The translations under genes and the position numbers were made by a program. The notes under the pieces were generated by a model. That model was not told where the DNA came from. It worked only from the letters and a program-made list of their open reading frames with translations, and did not search any database. 33,471 nucleotides of DNA from Candidatus Nanopelagicales bacterium. Lineage in GTDB: Bacteria > Actinomycetota > Actinomycetes > S36-B12. The stretch covers positions 1 to 33,471 of the forward strand of contig JAQTXL010000010.1 in NCBI GenBank assembly GCA_028688835.1, written 5' to 3'. Positions 1 to 7,618 of the stretch are shown here, in pieces (within the stretch, counting starts at the first letter, position 1; every line of letters begins with the position of its first letter).

Positions 1-2
1 GC

Positions 3-437
3 ACGAAGCTCAGCACCCGAGAGGTTGCGGAAGTCACGGCGCAGATGGTGCAGATCGTCGCGGCCACATCACGCACCACGGACCTCATCGGGTCCGACGG
101 CGATGCTCGCCTGCTGCTCCTCCTGAGTGACACCGATGCCGACGGCGCGAAGATCGCGCTCGACGACCGAGCACGCCTGATCGGCGACTACACCTTCACG
201 GCCGGGAATGAGCGGCTGCGCCTCACCCCGACGATCGGGTTCGCCCTCGCCTTTGCCGAGCTCACCGCTGATGAGCTCATCGAGCAGGCACACATTGCGG
301 CCGAGCACTCCGCCCTGCACCTGGATCTCCAGACGAATCAGTTCGTGCCCGAGATGATCGCCGAGGCCACAGCCACGCGAAGCAGCAAGCGCAAGTCGTG
401 GCTGCAGCGATGGCGCGATCACCCGCCGTGGGACTGA
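3..437 (+). CDS. C-terminal part of a degenerate GGDEF-like protein (5' end outside window)
   Basis: The open frame runs in from the left edge and ends at TGA 435-437, so only the last 144 residues are seen. The order of elements fits the second half of a GGDEF (diguanylate cyclase) fold: an amphipathic helix, a TTDLIGSDGDARLLLLL strand-turn-strand where RxGGDEFxxLL would be, a following SDTDADGAK helix, a TPTIGFALA strand in place of the usual vTxSiGva, and a final helix ELIEQAHIAAEHSA like the AD.ALY.AK helix. The signature is SDGDA rather than GGDEF, so diguanylate cyclase activity is unlikely; a sensory or binding role is an inference. The last 25 residues are basic and Trp-rich (KRKSWLQRWRDHPPW). 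Any N-terminal domains lie outside the window. The family call is moderate because it rests on pattern, not on conserved catalytic residues. Confidence 0.5.
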   Translation, partial: TKLSTREVAEVTAQMVQIVAATSRTTDLIGSDGDARLLLLLSDTDADGAKIALDDRARLIGDYTFTAGNERLRLTPTIGFALAFAELTADELIEQAHIAAEHSALHLDLQTNQFVPEMIAEATATRSSKRKSWLQRWRDHPPWD

Positions 438-466
438 AGGCCCTACCGGCCGCATCCGCGCCTTCC

Positions 467-472
467 TAGCCT
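467..472 (+). promoter_or_regulatory. Leaderless -10 element TAGCCT for the octad-repeat gene
   Basis: TAGCCT is followed by exactly six bases and then ATG 479, the spacing expected when transcription starts at the A of the start codon. The only purine run (GAAGG, 473-477) lies one base from the ATG, too close to act as a ribosome binding site. No convincing -35 is seen. Confidence 0.5.
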
Positions 473-478
473 GAAGGT

Positions 479-1771
479 ATGAACACGAGGATGCATGCAC
501 ATGGAATGCAGCGTTGGGTTCTTGCGGGACTCGCACTCACGTGCACGACGCTGTCGCTCGCCGTCCCGATCGCGGCCTTCGCCGCCGAAGGGCCTCCCGG
601 CGGTGGCGGTGCGCCGCCCGGCGTACCGGCCGGACCCCCGGCCGGCATCCCCAGCGCACCCCCTGCGGGCGTTCCCAGCGGGGTCCCGACAGGCATCCCC
701 ACGGGCGCACCGTCAGGCATTCCTTCAGGCGTGCCTTCAGGAGCGATCCCGTCCGGTGTCCCTACCGGTGCGATCCCGTCCGGCGCACCCGCCGGTGGGC
801 CTCCGGCTGGCATCCCCACCGGGGCCATGCCGAGCAACCTGGGCGCCCTGACCTCGGGAGGGCTGGCCGACATCGACCCCACCAAGTTCGCCGGGCTCAC
901 CCCGACCCAGCTCGACGCCCTCAAGCCCGCAGCGCTGGCAGGCCTGTCGCAGGAGCAGCTGGCCAACATGAAGCCCGCGAGCCTGGGCTCGCTGAGCGCA
1001 TCGCAGTTCAGTGCACTGCCGCCTGCGTCGATGGCCGGACTCAAGCCGGAGCAGCTGGCGGCCATGGGCCCCAATGAGATCAAGGGCATGACACCCGACA
1101 TGCTCGACGCGATCCCGGCAGCGGCCCTGAGCGCCTTGAGCTACGACCAGATGCTGGCCCTCAAGCCGGCCGTGATGTCGCAGATCTCCGGCGAGCAGGT
1201 CGCCGCACTCTCCGCAAAGGCGATGGGCGCGCTGTCCAAGGAGCAGCTGGCCCGCATTCCCCTCGAGTCCATTGCCGCCATCTCCTCGGGCCAGCTCGAC
1301 AAGCTCAGCCCGGCCTCGTTCCCCGGCTTCAGCCCTGAGCAGTTCGCTGACCTGCGGCCGGCGATCCTCTCGGTGATCGATCCCAAGCAGTTCGTGGGAC
1401 TCAAGCCGGCAGTCATGGGCGTGATGACCGCGGAGCAGTTCGCCGCCTTCACCCCGGCGACGGTCAAGTCGATCACGATCCCCCAGATCGACAGCCTGGC
1501 TCCGGCCGCCCTGGCCGGCATGGCGCCCAACGAGATCACGGGGCTCAGCGATGCCAAGATCGCCAAGCTCGATGCGCCGCAGATCGGCAACCTGCCGACC
1601 GCGACCTTCGCCGCGATGAAGCCGAGCCAGTTGGCGGCCATGGCGCCTGCCGATGTCCCGGGCATGACGGCCCCGCAGCTGGAGGCCCTCAGCCCCAGGC
1701 AGGTCGACGCACTCAAGCCCGCTGTCGTCGGTGCGATGAGTGCCGAGCAGAAGTCGGCCCTCACCCAGTAG
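479..1771 (+). CDS. Secreted Pro/Gly-rich protein with 39 tandem octapeptide repeats
   Basis: The 430-residue product begins with a signal peptide (hydrophobic stretch about residues 12-33, cleavage near AFAAEG). Residues about 37-116 are low-complexity Pro/Gly with a four-residue period of the type P-S/T-G-I/V, resembling elastin-like sequence. From residue 117 to 428 the protein is 39 octapeptides in perfect register without one insertion or deletion. Each unit has hydrophobic residues at positions 5 and 8, for example KPAALAGL followed by SQEQLANM. Units carrying Pro-Ala early in the unit often alternate with units carrying Gln at position 4, suggesting a 16-residue super-repeat. There is no LPXTG motif, membrane anchor, Cys or catalytic domain. 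Similar ALTxxQ-type octads occur in some large bacterial surface proteins, but I know of no assigned function. A structural, adhesive or cell-wall-associated role is inference. ATG 479 fits the leaderless promoter; ATG 506 is an alternative that shortens the signal peptide. Confidence 0.85.
   Translation: MNTRMHAHGMQRWVLAGLALTCTTLSLAVPIAAFAAEGPPGGGGAPPGVPAGPPAGIPSAPPAGVPSGVPTGIPTGAPSGIPSGVPSGAIPSGVPTGAIPSGAPAGGPPAGIPTGAMPSNLGALTSGGLADIDPTKFAGLTPTQLDALKPAALAGLSQEQLANMKPASLGSLSASQFSALPPASMAGLKPEQLAAMGPNEIKGMTPDMLDAIPAAALSALSYDQMLALKPAVMSQISGEQVAALSAKAMGALSKEQLARIPLESIAAISSGQLDKLSPASFPGFSPEQFADLRPAILSVIDPKQFVGLKPAVMGVMTAEQFAAFTPATVKSITIPQIDSLAPAALAGMAPNEITGLSDAKIAKLDAPQIGNLPTATFAAMKPSQLAAMAPADVPGMTAPQLEALSPRQVDALKPAVVGAMSAEQKSALTQ
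587..826 (+). repeat. Pro/Gly tetrapeptide low-complexity segment
   Basis: A roughly 12-bp DNA period encodes repeated P-x-G-I/V/A motifs such as GVPSGVPTGIPTGAPSG. It forms the flexible tether between the signal peptide and the octad domain. Such DNA is prone to slippage, so its length may vary between strains. Confidence 0.75.
827..1762 (+). repeat. 39 tandem 24-bp units encoding octapeptides
   Basis: Starting at MPSNLGAL, the translated sequence divides exactly into 39 units of eight residues, followed only by TQ and the stop. Positions 5 and 8 are almost always L, M, I, F or V; Pro is common at position 2; Gln is common at position 4 of every second unit. The DNA units are diverged, so this is an old, selected array rather than a recent expansion. 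Confidence 0.85.
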
Positions 1772-1812
1772 GGCGTGCATCGGGGCATCGTCGAGCGCAC
1801 CATCACCCCTGA

Positions 1813-1831
1813 GGGGGTTCACACGACCCCC
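1813..1831 (+). terminator. Possible terminator hairpin after the octad-repeat gene
   Basis: GGGGGT (1813-1818) can pair with ACCCCC (1826-1831) across a 7-base loop, 42 bases after the stop codon. No T-run follows, which is usual in GC-rich actinobacteria, so the call is tentative. Confidence 0.35.
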
Positions 1832-1898
1832 AACGGGGAGATGGCGCTCCACTCGGCAGGCCGACGGGCTGACCAGCGCTCACCGGTGGGTGCCGGAA

Positions 1899-1968
1899 GT
1901 TCGACCGTCGTTCACCATCTGTTCATCCACCGGACCCGCTTCCTTCGTTCACCTCATGTTCACTTGAG
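1899..1968 (+). promoter_or_regulatory. Array of 11-bp direct repeats, probable PHO boxes (PhoP sites)
   Basis: Three contiguous 11-bp units start at 1899 (GTTCGACCGTC), 1910 (GTTCACCATCT) and 1921 (GTTCATCCACC). After a 15-bp gap two more contiguous units start at 1947 (GTTCACCTCAT) and 1958 (GTTCACTTGAG). Tandem 11-bp units beginning GTTCA are the known form of PhoP-binding PHO boxes in Streptomyces and relatives. The array ends 47 bases before the phosphate permease start, so control by phosphate starvation is strongly suggested. The PhoR/PhoP genes are not in the window. Confidence 0.75.
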
Positions 1969-2015
1969 GGACAACTGCACGACCGGCCCCCGCCCGCCAA
2001 GGAGACCCACCCGTC

Positions 2016-3197
2016 ATGGACATGCTGCTCATCGCGGTCATCGCCCTCTGCGTCCTCGCGCTGATCTTCGACTTCACCAACGGCTTCCACGACGCGGCGA
2101 ACTCCGTGGCAACGGTCGTGGCCACGCGTGCACTGCCGGTCAAGTGGGCCCCCGCGTTCTCCGCCGCCTTCAACTTCCTGGCCTACTTCGTGGTGGGCAC
2201 GGCGGTGGCCAACACCATCGCCAAGACGGTGAAGACCGTCGACGAGGGTGTCGCCGTGACCTTCGCCGCGCTCTTCGCGGCGATCGCCTGGAACTTCATC
2301 ACGTGGCGCCTGGGCATGCCGTCGTCGTCGAGCCACGCGATCATCGGCGGGCTCGTCGGCGCAGGACTCGCAGTCGGCGGCCTCGATGCCATCGACTGGG
2401 CCAGCGTGCAGAAGGCCGGCCTCGGCATCATCGCATCGCCGGTCGTCGCCTTCAGTGTCGCCTTCGTCGCCATGTACCTCGTCTTCGGGCTGCAGCGCAT
2501 GTTCAAGATGCATGACAACCACCCGGTGTTCAAGGGACTGCAGCTGATCTCGGCCGCCGCTGTCTCCTTCGGCCACGGCGCCAACGATGCGCAGAAGACG
2601 ATGGGCGTCATCGCCGCACTCCTGCTCGGTGCCGGCTACACGTCACTCGCCGAGGACGGCAAGACAGTGCTCGTTCCCGAATGGGTTGCCCTGAGCGCCT
2701 ACGCGGCCATCGCCCTGGGCACCCTGTGGGGCGGCTGGAAGATCATCGAGACCATGGGCCTGAAGATCACCATGCTGCACGCGACGTCCGGAACCGCCGC
2801 GAACATCGGCGCGACGACAGCGATGTTCGGCGCCACCGCGGTCGGGATGCCCATCTCGACCACGCATGCTGCCGCGACTTCGATCATCGGCGCCGGAGTC
2901 GGGTCCGGCAAGGGCGTCAACTGGTCGGTCGTCGGGCGCATGGTCCTGGCCTGGATCGCCACGATCCCGTCCGCAGCGGCCATCGCGTTCATCATGCTGC
3001 ACCTGACCGAGCTGCCCACCGTGCTCGCCTGGCTGGTCATCGGCCTCATCCTCATCACCTTCGGGTCATGGGCGGTCTGGGCGATGCTGCACACGATCCA
3101 CGCGTCCGATGTCGAGGCCGAGGTGCCCAGCGAGGACGTGCTCGACACGCCCCTGGAGGCGCATCCCAAGCTCGTGGGCCACGGCCCCGTCGACTGA
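2016..3197 (+). CDS. pit: Low-affinity inorganic phosphate transporter, PiT family
   Basis: This 393-residue integral membrane protein matches the PiT (PF01384) family in length and in both halves of its internally duplicated signature: DFTNGFHDAANS at residues 19-30 and GHGANDAQKTMG around residues 185-196. About ten hydrophobic segments are visible, and a loop with PSSSSHAI and PISTTHAA motifs occurs in each half, as in the family. It would import phosphate, probably as a metal-phosphate complex coupled to protons. AAGGAG (1999-2004) lies 11 bases before ATG 2016. The acidic, non-hydrophobic C-terminus (last about 30 residues) is cytoplasmic. The gene is monocistronic: it is preceded by the direct-repeat PHO box array and followed by a strong hairpin. 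No PhoU-like regulator gene is adjacent. Confidence 0.93.
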   Translation: MDMLLIAVIALCVLALIFDFTNGFHDAANSVATVVATRALPVKWAPAFSAAFNFLAYFVVGTAVANTIAKTVKTVDEGVAVTFAALFAAIAWNFITWRLGMPSSSSHAIIGGLVGAGLAVGGLDAIDWASVQKAGLGIIASPVVAFSVAFVAMYLVFGLQRMFKMHDNHPVFKGLQLISAAAVSFGHGANDAQKTMGVIAALLLGAGYTSLAEDGKTVLVPEWVALSAYAAIALGTLWGGWKIIETMGLKITMLHATSGTAANIGATTAMFGATAVGMPISTTHAAATSIIGAGVGSGKGVNWSVVGRMVLAWIATIPSAAAIAFIMLHLTELPTVLAWLVIGLILITFGSWAVWAMLHTIHASDVEAEVPSEDVLDTPLEAHPKLVGHGPVD

Positions 3198-3246
3198 TCG
3201 ACACCTGATGGCGCTGCTCTGGCGCGCTCGGCTCTCCCCAGCAATC

Positions 3247-3280
3247 ATGTGGCCCCCCACCGCGAGGTGAGGGGCCACAT
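3247..3280. terminator. Bidirectional terminator between pit and the amidohydrolase gene
   Basis: ATGTGGCCCC (3247-3256) pairs perfectly with GGGGCCACAT (3271-3280). CACC/GGTG extends the stem inside after one mismatch, closed by a GCGA tetraloop (GNRA type). It lies between two converging genes and can serve both. Confidence 0.8.
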
Positions 3281-3322
3281 GCTGATTCCACCCTGATGGG
3301 AGGCCTGTGGGCTGCGACGTGG

Positions 3323-4468
3323 CTAGGGCTCGTCTGCAGGCGGGGTCGGGACGTGCGGGAAGAGCTCGGCGAAGGCGCCGATGCGCAGGCGGTGGCTGAC
3401 CTCCGGGGCCAGGTCGTCGCACAGCTCGTGCAGGGTGCGCTGGGTGTGCCCGAAGGTGCCCTCCCAGTGCGGGTAGTCGGAGCCGAAGAGCGCGTTGCGG
3501 TAGCCCTGCGCCGTTGCGGTCGTCGTCGACGAGCGCCGGTCATGCTGGAAGGTCGCGTACACCTGCTCGTAGAGGATCTCGCCCGGCAGCCGGGACAGCT
3601 TGGGGCTGACGGCTGCCGAGTGCTGGCGGTAGCCCTCGTCGAGTCGATCGGCCATGAAGGGGACCCAGCCGGCGCCGCCCTCGGACACGATGACGCGCAG
3701 GTTGGGCCGCGCATCGAGCACGCCAGAGGCCGCGAGCTGGCAGGCCGCACGCTGACCGCCGAAGCTGGTCTCGGCGTAGTTGAGCACGGCGCCGCCGCGC
3801 CCGGTGTCGCGGATGCCGGTGCGGGTCTCAGGCGTGTGCGGCTCGGTGCCCACGTGGAAGGCGATCACCAGCCCGAGATCGTCGAGCACATCCCAGAGCG
3901 GGTCCAGGCACGGATCGGCATAGGAGTGGAAGTGCCCGTCGGCAGGGCCGGGGCGAACAGGGAGGGACACCGCCGCCAGGCCCATGGTGCGCGCACGCAT
4001 GGCCTCTCGGATGGCGTCGTCGATGGCCAGCAGTGGCAGGGCAGCCGCGCAGACGAGCCGCGGGGACTTCTGCTGCATCTCCAGGGCCCAGTCGTTCATC
4101 GCCATCGAGCCGGCAAGCGCGAGCTCGGGATCGCGGATGCAGAACGCCCACGCCCCCATGGATGGATAGGTGAGCTCGGACCAGATGCCCTCGAGGTCGA
4201 GGTCCTCCAGGCGCAGGGGGATGTTCTCGGCCCCCGGAACCCGGCGGTGCGGATCGGCGAACTCCGCATCGGTCATGGCCCCCGACTCAGGCTTGGGGAT
4301 GCGCCGTCGGTACTGCTGGCCGTCAACGTGCACGGTCTCCCACAGCCCATCGGCATCACGGACACTGCGCGGCATGCGCGCAGCCAGGCCTGCAGGGAGG
4401 TGGGTCGCGAAGAGGTCGTCAGGCTCGACGAAGTGGGAGTCGCCGGAGTTCGCCCAGATCTTGCCCAC
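3323..4468 (-). CDS. Amidohydrolase-2 family metal-dependent hydrolase
   Basis: The 381-residue protein belongs to the amidohydrolase 2 (PF04909, ACMSD-like TIM barrel) group. Visible landmarks are the N-terminal DSHFVEP (residues 10-16), where D-x-H begins the metal site but the second ligand is replaced as in the common DSHVVEP subgroup, then IAFHVGTEPH, VSEGGAGWVPFMADRLDEGY, and the late GSDYPHWEGTF with the conserved Asp. Members decarboxylate or hydrolyse small carboxylic or aromatic compounds; the substrate here cannot be told from sequence. GTG 4468 is chosen because AGGAGG (4477-4482) lies 8 bases upstream; an in-frame GTG at 4486 lacks such a site. It stands alone, back to back with the protease gene and facing pit across a shared terminator. 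Confidence 0.85.
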   Translation of the reverse strand: MGKIWANSGDSHFVEPDDLFATHLPAGLAARMPRSVRDADGLWETVHVDGQQYRRRIPKPESGAMTDAEFADPHRRVPGAENIPLRLEDLDLEGIWSELTYPSMGAWAFCIRDPELALAGSMAMNDWALEMQQKSPRLVCAAALPLLAIDDAIREAMRARTMGLAAVSLPVRPGPADGHFHSYADPCLDPLWDVLDDLGLVIAFHVGTEPHTPETRTGIRDTGRGGAVLNYAETSFGGQRAACQLAASGVLDARPNLRVIVSEGGAGWVPFMADRLDEGYRQHSAAVSPKLSRLPGEILYEQVYATFQHDRRSSTTTATAQGYRNALFGSDYPHWEGTFGHTQRTLHELCDDLAPEVSHRLRIGAFAELFPHVPTPPADEP

Positions 4469-4590
4469 AGCACCCCCCTCCTGCACCGAGCCCGGGGCGT
4501 CGTACCGCGGGCCCTCCCATGCTCACGCATCCGCAGCACCGCGCTTAGGGACCTTGGGCCTGAACTCGGGGGCCCAAGGACAGCCCCACC

Positions 4591-4596
4591 TATGCT
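4591..4596 (+). promoter_or_regulatory. Leaderless -10 element TATGCT for the secreted protease
   Basis: TATGCT is followed by six bases and GTG 4603, which opens the protease frame directly into its basic signal-peptide start (IRWRRW). There is no ribosome binding site between them. Confidence 0.55.
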
Positions 4597-4602
4597 CGAT
4601 GG

Positions 4603-5931
4603 GTGATCCGATGGCGACGGTGGCCGGCCCTGCTGGTCGCCGGCGCCTGCGCCCTTGCGGCCGGCGTGCCCACGGCGCAGGCCGCGCCCACGCTCCTGCG
4701 CGGCACGCCCGCCCTCGGCGAGCCGTACACCGTCCAGCTCATCGTGATGGGCACCTCGACGTACGAGCTCTGCAGCGCTGCAGTCTGGAAACCGCGAGTG
4801 CTGCTCACCGCTGCCCATTGCCTCACCGACACGGGGGCCAGCACAGCCGCGGCAAGTAGCCGCATCTTCATCATGCCTCCGGGCGTGGATGCTGCGGTCG
4901 TCTACGCCTCGGGGCCGATCGGTGCAGCACCAGTGCATGTCACCGGCGCATACCTGGGGCAGCAGTACGCCGAGACGTCGAAGGTGGTGGTCGGCAATGA
5001 CATCGCCGCGGTGACCCTCGATGCGGATCTTGCGCCGACGGCGTTCACCAGGCTCGCCGATCGCACGGAGATCACTGCATGGGTGCGAGCACAGCGGGAG
5101 ACCACCATCACCGGCTACGGCATCACCAGCCCCACGGACACCGCGCCGTCGCCACCGCGATCCGCGCAGTTCCAGCTCGTCGAGGCGCAGACCGACCGCC
5201 GCGGGGTGAACGGCTGGACGCTGTGGTCCAACCCCGTCAATGGCGTCGACACATGCCCCGGCGACAGCGGCGCGCCCCAGTACGTGACGGCACCTGCCTC
5301 GACGCTGCTCATCGGCGACATCGCGGGCGGCAACTGCAACGGCCAGCCGCGCACCGCAGAGGCGTTCGCCGCGATCAGCTATCTCGAGGTGCTGAACCCC
5401 GCCCTGGCCGCTGCGGGCTACCCGACGATCCCCAGTGCCCCGCTCGACATCCATGCGGCTCTCGTCGCGGGCAACGAGAGCATCTGGTGGTCCGCGCCCC
5501 AGCTGTCGCCCGACACCGCGGCCTCCTTCGAGGTGCGCGACGCCGCGGGCATCGTGCTCTGCACGGCACAGCAGCGCTCGTGCACGATCAGCCCCACCGC
5601 CGACGCGACGGTACGAAGCGTGAACGCGCAGGGCGAGGGCGATGCAGCACCTGTGCCGACCCCGACGCCGCTGCAGCCGGCCGCCCCGCGCGTCAGTGCG
5701 CGTGCGGGAGCCGTCACGTTCAGCCTCACTGCAGTGGAGGCGCCGATTGTCACTGCCTATCGCGTGGTCGACCAGCGGGGACGGGTCGCGTGCCGTGTCG
5801 TGGCCAGCGCCTCGCCGCTCGGGTGCAGTGCGCGCCTGCCGCGAGGCTCCTACCGCTTCACGGTCAGCTCGAGCACGCAGGCCGGGCGCACACTGGAGTC
5901 GTCGCCCAGTCGCGTGGTGATCATCCGCTAG
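4603..5931 (+). CDS. Secreted trypsin-like serine protease with C-terminal extension
   Basis: A signal peptide (IRWRRW, then a hydrophobic core to about residue 28, AQA-AP cleavage) is followed by an S1-family domain. The triad is visible: His72 in LLTAAHC, Asp133 in GNDIAAVTL and Ser222 in CPGDSGAP. Cys57/Cys73 match the usual disulfide flanking the histidine. The protease domain ends near residue 265. The remaining about 175 residues hold two beta-rich segments with repeated patterns (FEVRDAAGIVLCTAQQRSCTISP and YRVVDQRGRVACRVV), probably two fibronectin/Ig-like modules joined by a PTPTPLQPAAP linker. The protein would be exported and cleave extracellular proteins; the target is unknown. 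The start is GTG under a leaderless promoter. Its TAG stop shares the palindrome CTAG with the stop of the convergent antiporter gene. Confidence 0.9.
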   Translation: MIRWRRWPALLVAGACALAAGVPTAQAAPTLLRGTPALGEPYTVQLIVMGTSTYELCSAAVWKPRVLLTAAHCLTDTGASTAAASSRIFIMPPGVDAAVVYASGPIGAAPVHVTGAYLGQQYAETSKVVVGNDIAAVTLDADLAPTAFTRLADRTEITAWVRAQRETTITGYGITSPTDTAPSPPRSAQFQLVEAQTDRRGVNGWTLWSNPVNGVDTCPGDSGAPQYVTAPASTLLIGDIAGGNCNGQPRTAEAFAAISYLEVLNPALAAAGYPTIPSAPLDIHAALVAGNESIWWSAPQLSPDTAASFEVRDAAGIVLCTAQQRSCTISPTADATVRSVNAQGEGDAAPVPTPTPLQPAAPRVSARAGAVTFSLTAVEAPIVTAYRVVDQRGRVACRVVASASPLGCSARLPRGSYRFTVSSSTQAGRTLESSPSRVVIIR

Positions 5932-7511
5932 TGCGCGTCACGTCCGCCCGGGTCGCCCGTCGAGTCCAGCGCGAGACGTCGGAGCTCGAGCTGCTCGAGC
6001 ATCGGGCGCACGATCGAGTCGGGGAGGCCCTCCTCGGCACGGATACGCAGCAGTTCCTCCTGCTCGGCCTGCAGCATCAGCCGGGCGAGCTGCGACCGCT
6101 GGGCCAGGCCGACCTGCGCGTCGAGCCCCTCGTCCTCGTCGAGTGCGTCAAGGCGCGCGTCGATGCTGCGCTGCAGCGGTTCGGTCACCTCGTGCGCGAT
6201 GGGCCTGCCCTGCAGTGCCGACTGCTCGACTGCGTCATTGAGCTGCGTCGCTGCAGCAAGGGCCAGTGAGGTCTGGACCCTGCGGATGAGCGCCGAGTCA
6301 TCCTCGGCAGGGAGCTTCAGCAGCCGCGCCATGGGGCCCATCGTCGATGACAGCAGGAGCGTGATGACGATGACGGCGAAGGTCGTCGCCAGGATGAGGT
6401 TGCGGAAGGGCAGCGCCTCGCCGGAGGTCATCGTCAACGGGATCGAGAACGCGGCCATGCCCGAGACCGGGCCTCGCGCACCCGACCAGGCGCCGACGAA
6501 CGCGACGCGCCACTCGTCGGGCTGCCGATCCCTGCGCAGCCACAGCATGCCCATCACGAAGAACAGCCTGGTGACGATGAGCGCCGCGACGATGATCACG
6601 GCGAGCACGCCGACCTGCACGCGCTCGTCGGGAGCGAGTGCGGTGAAGGTCGCGGGCAGCTCGAGCCCCACCAGGAAGAACGCCAGGGCCTTGAGCACGA
6701 ACGTGACGTGCCGCCACAGCGAGACACCGTCGATGCGGCTCTCCTGGCGGGCATCCGAGGTCTGCGAGTGCGCCACGAACAGTGCCGCGACCACGACAGC
6801 CAGGATGCCGGACCCCTCGAAGTGCTCGGCGACGTAGTAGAGCAGGAACGGGGCGACGAGGGTCAGGCTGTTGGCCGCGACGGCGTCGCGACTGTGCGCG
6901 ATGATGCGCGACAGGATCCACCCGCCCACGAGGCCGACACCGACACCCACGGCCACCGCCAGCACGAACACGATGCCGATCTCGAGCATCGTGACACTGC
7001 CCGCCACAGCCGCGACGATCGCGACGCGCAGCGCCGTGAGGCCGGTGCCGTCATTGACCAGGCTCTCGCCCTCGAGGATCGACACCGCCCATCGCGGCAG
7101 GCCGACCTTGCGCGCGATCGAGCTCACGGCCACGGCATCGGTCGGCGCCAGCACCGCACCCAGGGCGCAGCCCAGCGCCAGGGGCATGCCGATGAGCCAG
7201 GAGCTGAGCAGGCCGATGACGATCGTGGTGAGGAGCACCAGGCCGATGGCCAGTGAGAGCACCTGCCGTCGCACGCGATCGATGTCGAGGTAGGACGAGC
7301 TGAGTGCCTCGCCGAAGACGAGCGGTGCGAGGATGACGATGAGCACGATGCCCGGCTCCGGCGGCGCATCCGGGCCGATCGGCACCATGCTCACGAGCAC
7401 CCCTGCGGCCATGACGGGCAGGGCCATGCTCCGGCCGCGCTGCCGCGCGATCGCTGCCACCACGAGCGCGATGGCGGCCGAGGCGGCGAACCACGTGAAA
7501 ACCGAATGCAC
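5928..7511 (-). CDS. CPA1-family Na+/H+ antiporter
   Basis: The 527-residue protein has about 12 membrane segments in the first 410 residues and a soluble, acidic, helical C-terminal tail of about 115 residues. Family motifs are present: APLVFGEAL, APTDAVAVSSI and EGESLVNDGTGL (the ND pair is the ion-binding site of CPA1 antiporters), and RGPVSGMAAFSIPL. It would exchange Na+ (or K+) for protons and help pH and salt homeostasis. GTG 7511 is preferred because GGAG lies 6 bases upstream; a TTG at 7523 in the same frame is the alternative and overlaps that site. The gene converges on the protease gene with overlapping stops and diverges from the CHASE gene. Confidence 0.9.
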   Translation of the reverse strand: MHSVFTWFAASAAIALVVAAIARQRGRSMALPVMAAGVLVSMVPIGPDAPPEPGIVLIVILAPLVFGEALSSSYLDIDRVRRQVLSLAIGLVLLTTIVIGLLSSWLIGMPLALGCALGAVLAPTDAVAVSSIARKVGLPRWAVSILEGESLVNDGTGLTALRVAIVAAVAGSVTMLEIGIVFVLAVAVGVGVGLVGGWILSRIIAHSRDAVAANSLTLVAPFLLYYVAEHFEGSGILAVVVAALFVAHSQTSDARQESRIDGVSLWRHVTFVLKALAFFLVGLELPATFTALAPDERVQVGVLAVIIVAALIVTRLFFVMGMLWLRRDRQPDEWRVAFVGAWSGARGPVSGMAAFSIPLTMTSGEALPFRNLILATTFAVIVITLLLSSTMGPMARLLKLPAEDDSALIRRVQTSLALAAATQLNDAVEQSALQGRPIAHEVTEPLQRSIDARLDALDEDEGLDAQVGLAQRSQLARLMLQAEQEELLRIRAEEGLPDSIVRPMLEQLELRRLALDSTGDPGGRDAH

Positions 7512-7558
7512 GTCAGGCTCCAATGGACGATGACCGTACTTGGGTGTGGATTGTTCAC

Positions 7559-7564
7559 TATCCT
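7559..7564 (+). promoter_or_regulatory. Possible -10 element TATCCT for the CHASE-GGDEF-EAL gene
   Basis: TATCCT is the best -10 match in the divergent gap. It would place the transcript start near 7571, giving a leader of about 48 bases that contains GAGGGG (7605-7610), 8 bases before ATG 7619. No good -35 is seen. Confidence 0.35.
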
Positions 7565-7618
7565 GCGATCGACGGAAATCCTTCCGATATGTCCGGGTTC
7601 ACGCGAGGGGCGGCACCG

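Noticed and set aside
1899-1968. GTTCA repeats as tRNA T-loop sequences
   Set aside because: No acceptor or anticodon stems can be drawn around them, and the 11-bp tandem spacing fits PHO boxes instead.
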